Assembly: GCA_910580155.1 (NCBI GenBank)
Contig: CAJTWX010000075.1
Span: forward strand, 1 to 5,092
Source: an uncultured Alphaproteobacteria bacterium
GTDB lineage: Bacteria > Pseudomonadota > Alphaproteobacteria > RF32 > CAG-239
DNA length: 5,092 nt
Direction: 5' to 3'
Position 1 is the stretch's first letter. The number at the start of each line of letters is the position of its first letter. A program made the position numbers and the translations under genes. A model generated the notes under the pieces. It did no database searches. It was given only the letters and a program-made list of their open reading frames with translations, and had not been told where the DNA came from. Of the stretch, positions 4,480 through 5,092 are shown in pieces.

Positions 4480-5092
4480 TTACGGGATTTTATAAACTCT
4501 CGGCAAAGGTGTCCAATTAACCTCGCTCACAGATGTTTTTTCAGTACCGTTCTCATAAAAAGTAGATAAATTTTGTCTCTCTTTTCCTTTAATAGTTTTT
4601 GGTGATGTTGCAATCCGATAATCCTCCCCTTTTCTTCCATTGACTTGATAAACCTTCCTCCCCGTTGACATAACTTCTGCCGGCTTATTTTCCCGTACCA
4701 TTCTTGGTAAACTTTGTACCTCCGACTTCGTCATACCGTGTGTTCGCATAATTTTATTCATCCCAAAATTACTAATTGTATCCGGCCTCAATGTTCGCCC
4801 TTGCGTCACAACAAGCCCATCTTTATCTTTGGCATATCCACGCTGAACATAAAGTGCCGCTTGATCACGCGGACGTATCACTGCCACCACATCTTCAGCT
4901 TTTCCTTTAAAAGGATTCCGGCTCAATTTATCATAACTTTTTCCTAATTTTCTACCCTCATAATAATTACGATATTGATCATATGCCTGTTTTGCATACT
5001 TGGTATCTGCCAATACATTAGTAATTGCACCAGACACCGCCATATCATACAACACCCTTGTCCCCGCACCAATCGCCCGCTCAGTCTTCGTC
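4480..5092 (-). CDS. C-terminal end of a larger phage protein with a probable PBECR-like nuclease/toxin domain (203 residues visible)
   Basis: The frame is open from the right edge to the TAA at 4482-4480, so the start is outside the window; an apparent start at 5055 is an internal GTG. The first ~45 residues are Ala/Gly-rich and helical (RAIGAGTRVLYDMAVSGAITNVLA), like the body of a large virion or polyvalent protein. From about residue 75 onward comes a compact domain. It contains GRTLRPDTISNFGMNKIMRTHG, then SEVQSLPRMVRENKPAEVM, then beta-like segments (KVYQVNG, DYRIATS) and the closing NLSTFYENG. This order (His after a helix, a '..LP.....P' helix, strands, a terminal T.Y strand) is what I know from PBECR domains, the Barnase-EndoU-ColicinE5/D-RelE-like RNases at the C-termini of phage polyvalent proteins. 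The assignment is by pattern, not search. The region is AT-rich (30% GC in 4561-4620). A different C-terminal domain remains possible. Confidence 0.55.
   Translation of the reverse strand, partial: TKTERAIGAGTRVLYDMAVSGAITNVLADTKYAKQAYDQYRNYYEGRKLGKSYDKLSRNPFKGKAEDVVAVIRPRDQAALYVQRGYAKDKDGLVVTQGRTLRPDTISNFGMNKIMRTHGMTKSEVQSLPRMVRENKPAEVMSTGRKVYQVNGRKGEDYRIATSPKTIKGKERQNLSTFYENGTEKTSVSEVNWTPLPRVYKIP

Noticed and set aside
4714..4947. 77-residue plus-strand ORF opposite the toxin-like gene
   Set aside because: It is antisense to a frame that is open across the whole region, has no good ribosome site, and has unlikely composition.

Overview
The window is a stretch of a tailed-phage genome, most likely a prophage or phage contig of podovirus type. 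All recognisable genes lie on the minus strand, so transcription runs from high to low coordinates. The packaging and head-entry module is unmistakable. A small terminase subunit (3746-4120) is followed by a large terminase subunit (2293-3594), a small accessory protein (930-1115) and the first 293 residues of a T7/P22-type head-to-tail connector (portal) running off the left edge (1-880). The host cannot be named from this sequence. Strong GGAG Shine-Dalgarno sites, a sigma-70-like promoter and palindromic repeats built on CATTGCGAG...GCAATC fit an uncultured Gram-negative bacterium. An alphaproteobacterium is a guess only.

Layout from right to left (the direction of most genes). (1) 5092-4480 is the AT-rich C-terminal end of a larger protein; its last ~130 residues resemble the Barnase/EndoU/ColicinE5/RelE-like (PBECR) nuclease domains found at the ends of phage polyvalent or injected proteins. 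(2) 4479-4121 has no long ORF. It holds a plus-strand promoter (TTGACA, 17-bp spacer, TATATA) whose predicted start falls on the first base of an 87-nt region closed by a perfect 10-bp terminal stem, a candidate small RNA. It also holds a GC-rich hairpin, a pair of CATTGCGAG repeats and a seven-codon leader ORF abutting terS. (3) terS and terL are separated by about 150 bp that carry a second, similarly built pair of CATTGCGAG repeats. (4) Between terL and the portal module lies a three-gene cassette (2149-1193): an AT-rich soluble protein of unknown function, then two small three-helix membrane proteins that look like distant tandem paralogues. It ends in a clear intrinsic terminator (about 1140-1170). 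(5) The small accessory gene and portal follow.

The cassette is the main departure from an ordinary terminase-to-portal layout. It has foreign base composition, translationally coupled genes, its own terminator, and near-identical 33-34 bp leaders at both ends, all features of a phage 'moron' insertion. The membrane proteins suggest a role at the host envelope, such as superinfection exclusion, but nothing in the sequence proves that. No promoter is visible between the terminator and the portal module, so portal expression implies read-through or antitermination. The least explained element is the plus-strand structured RNA, which points toward the 3' end of the toxin-like gene.
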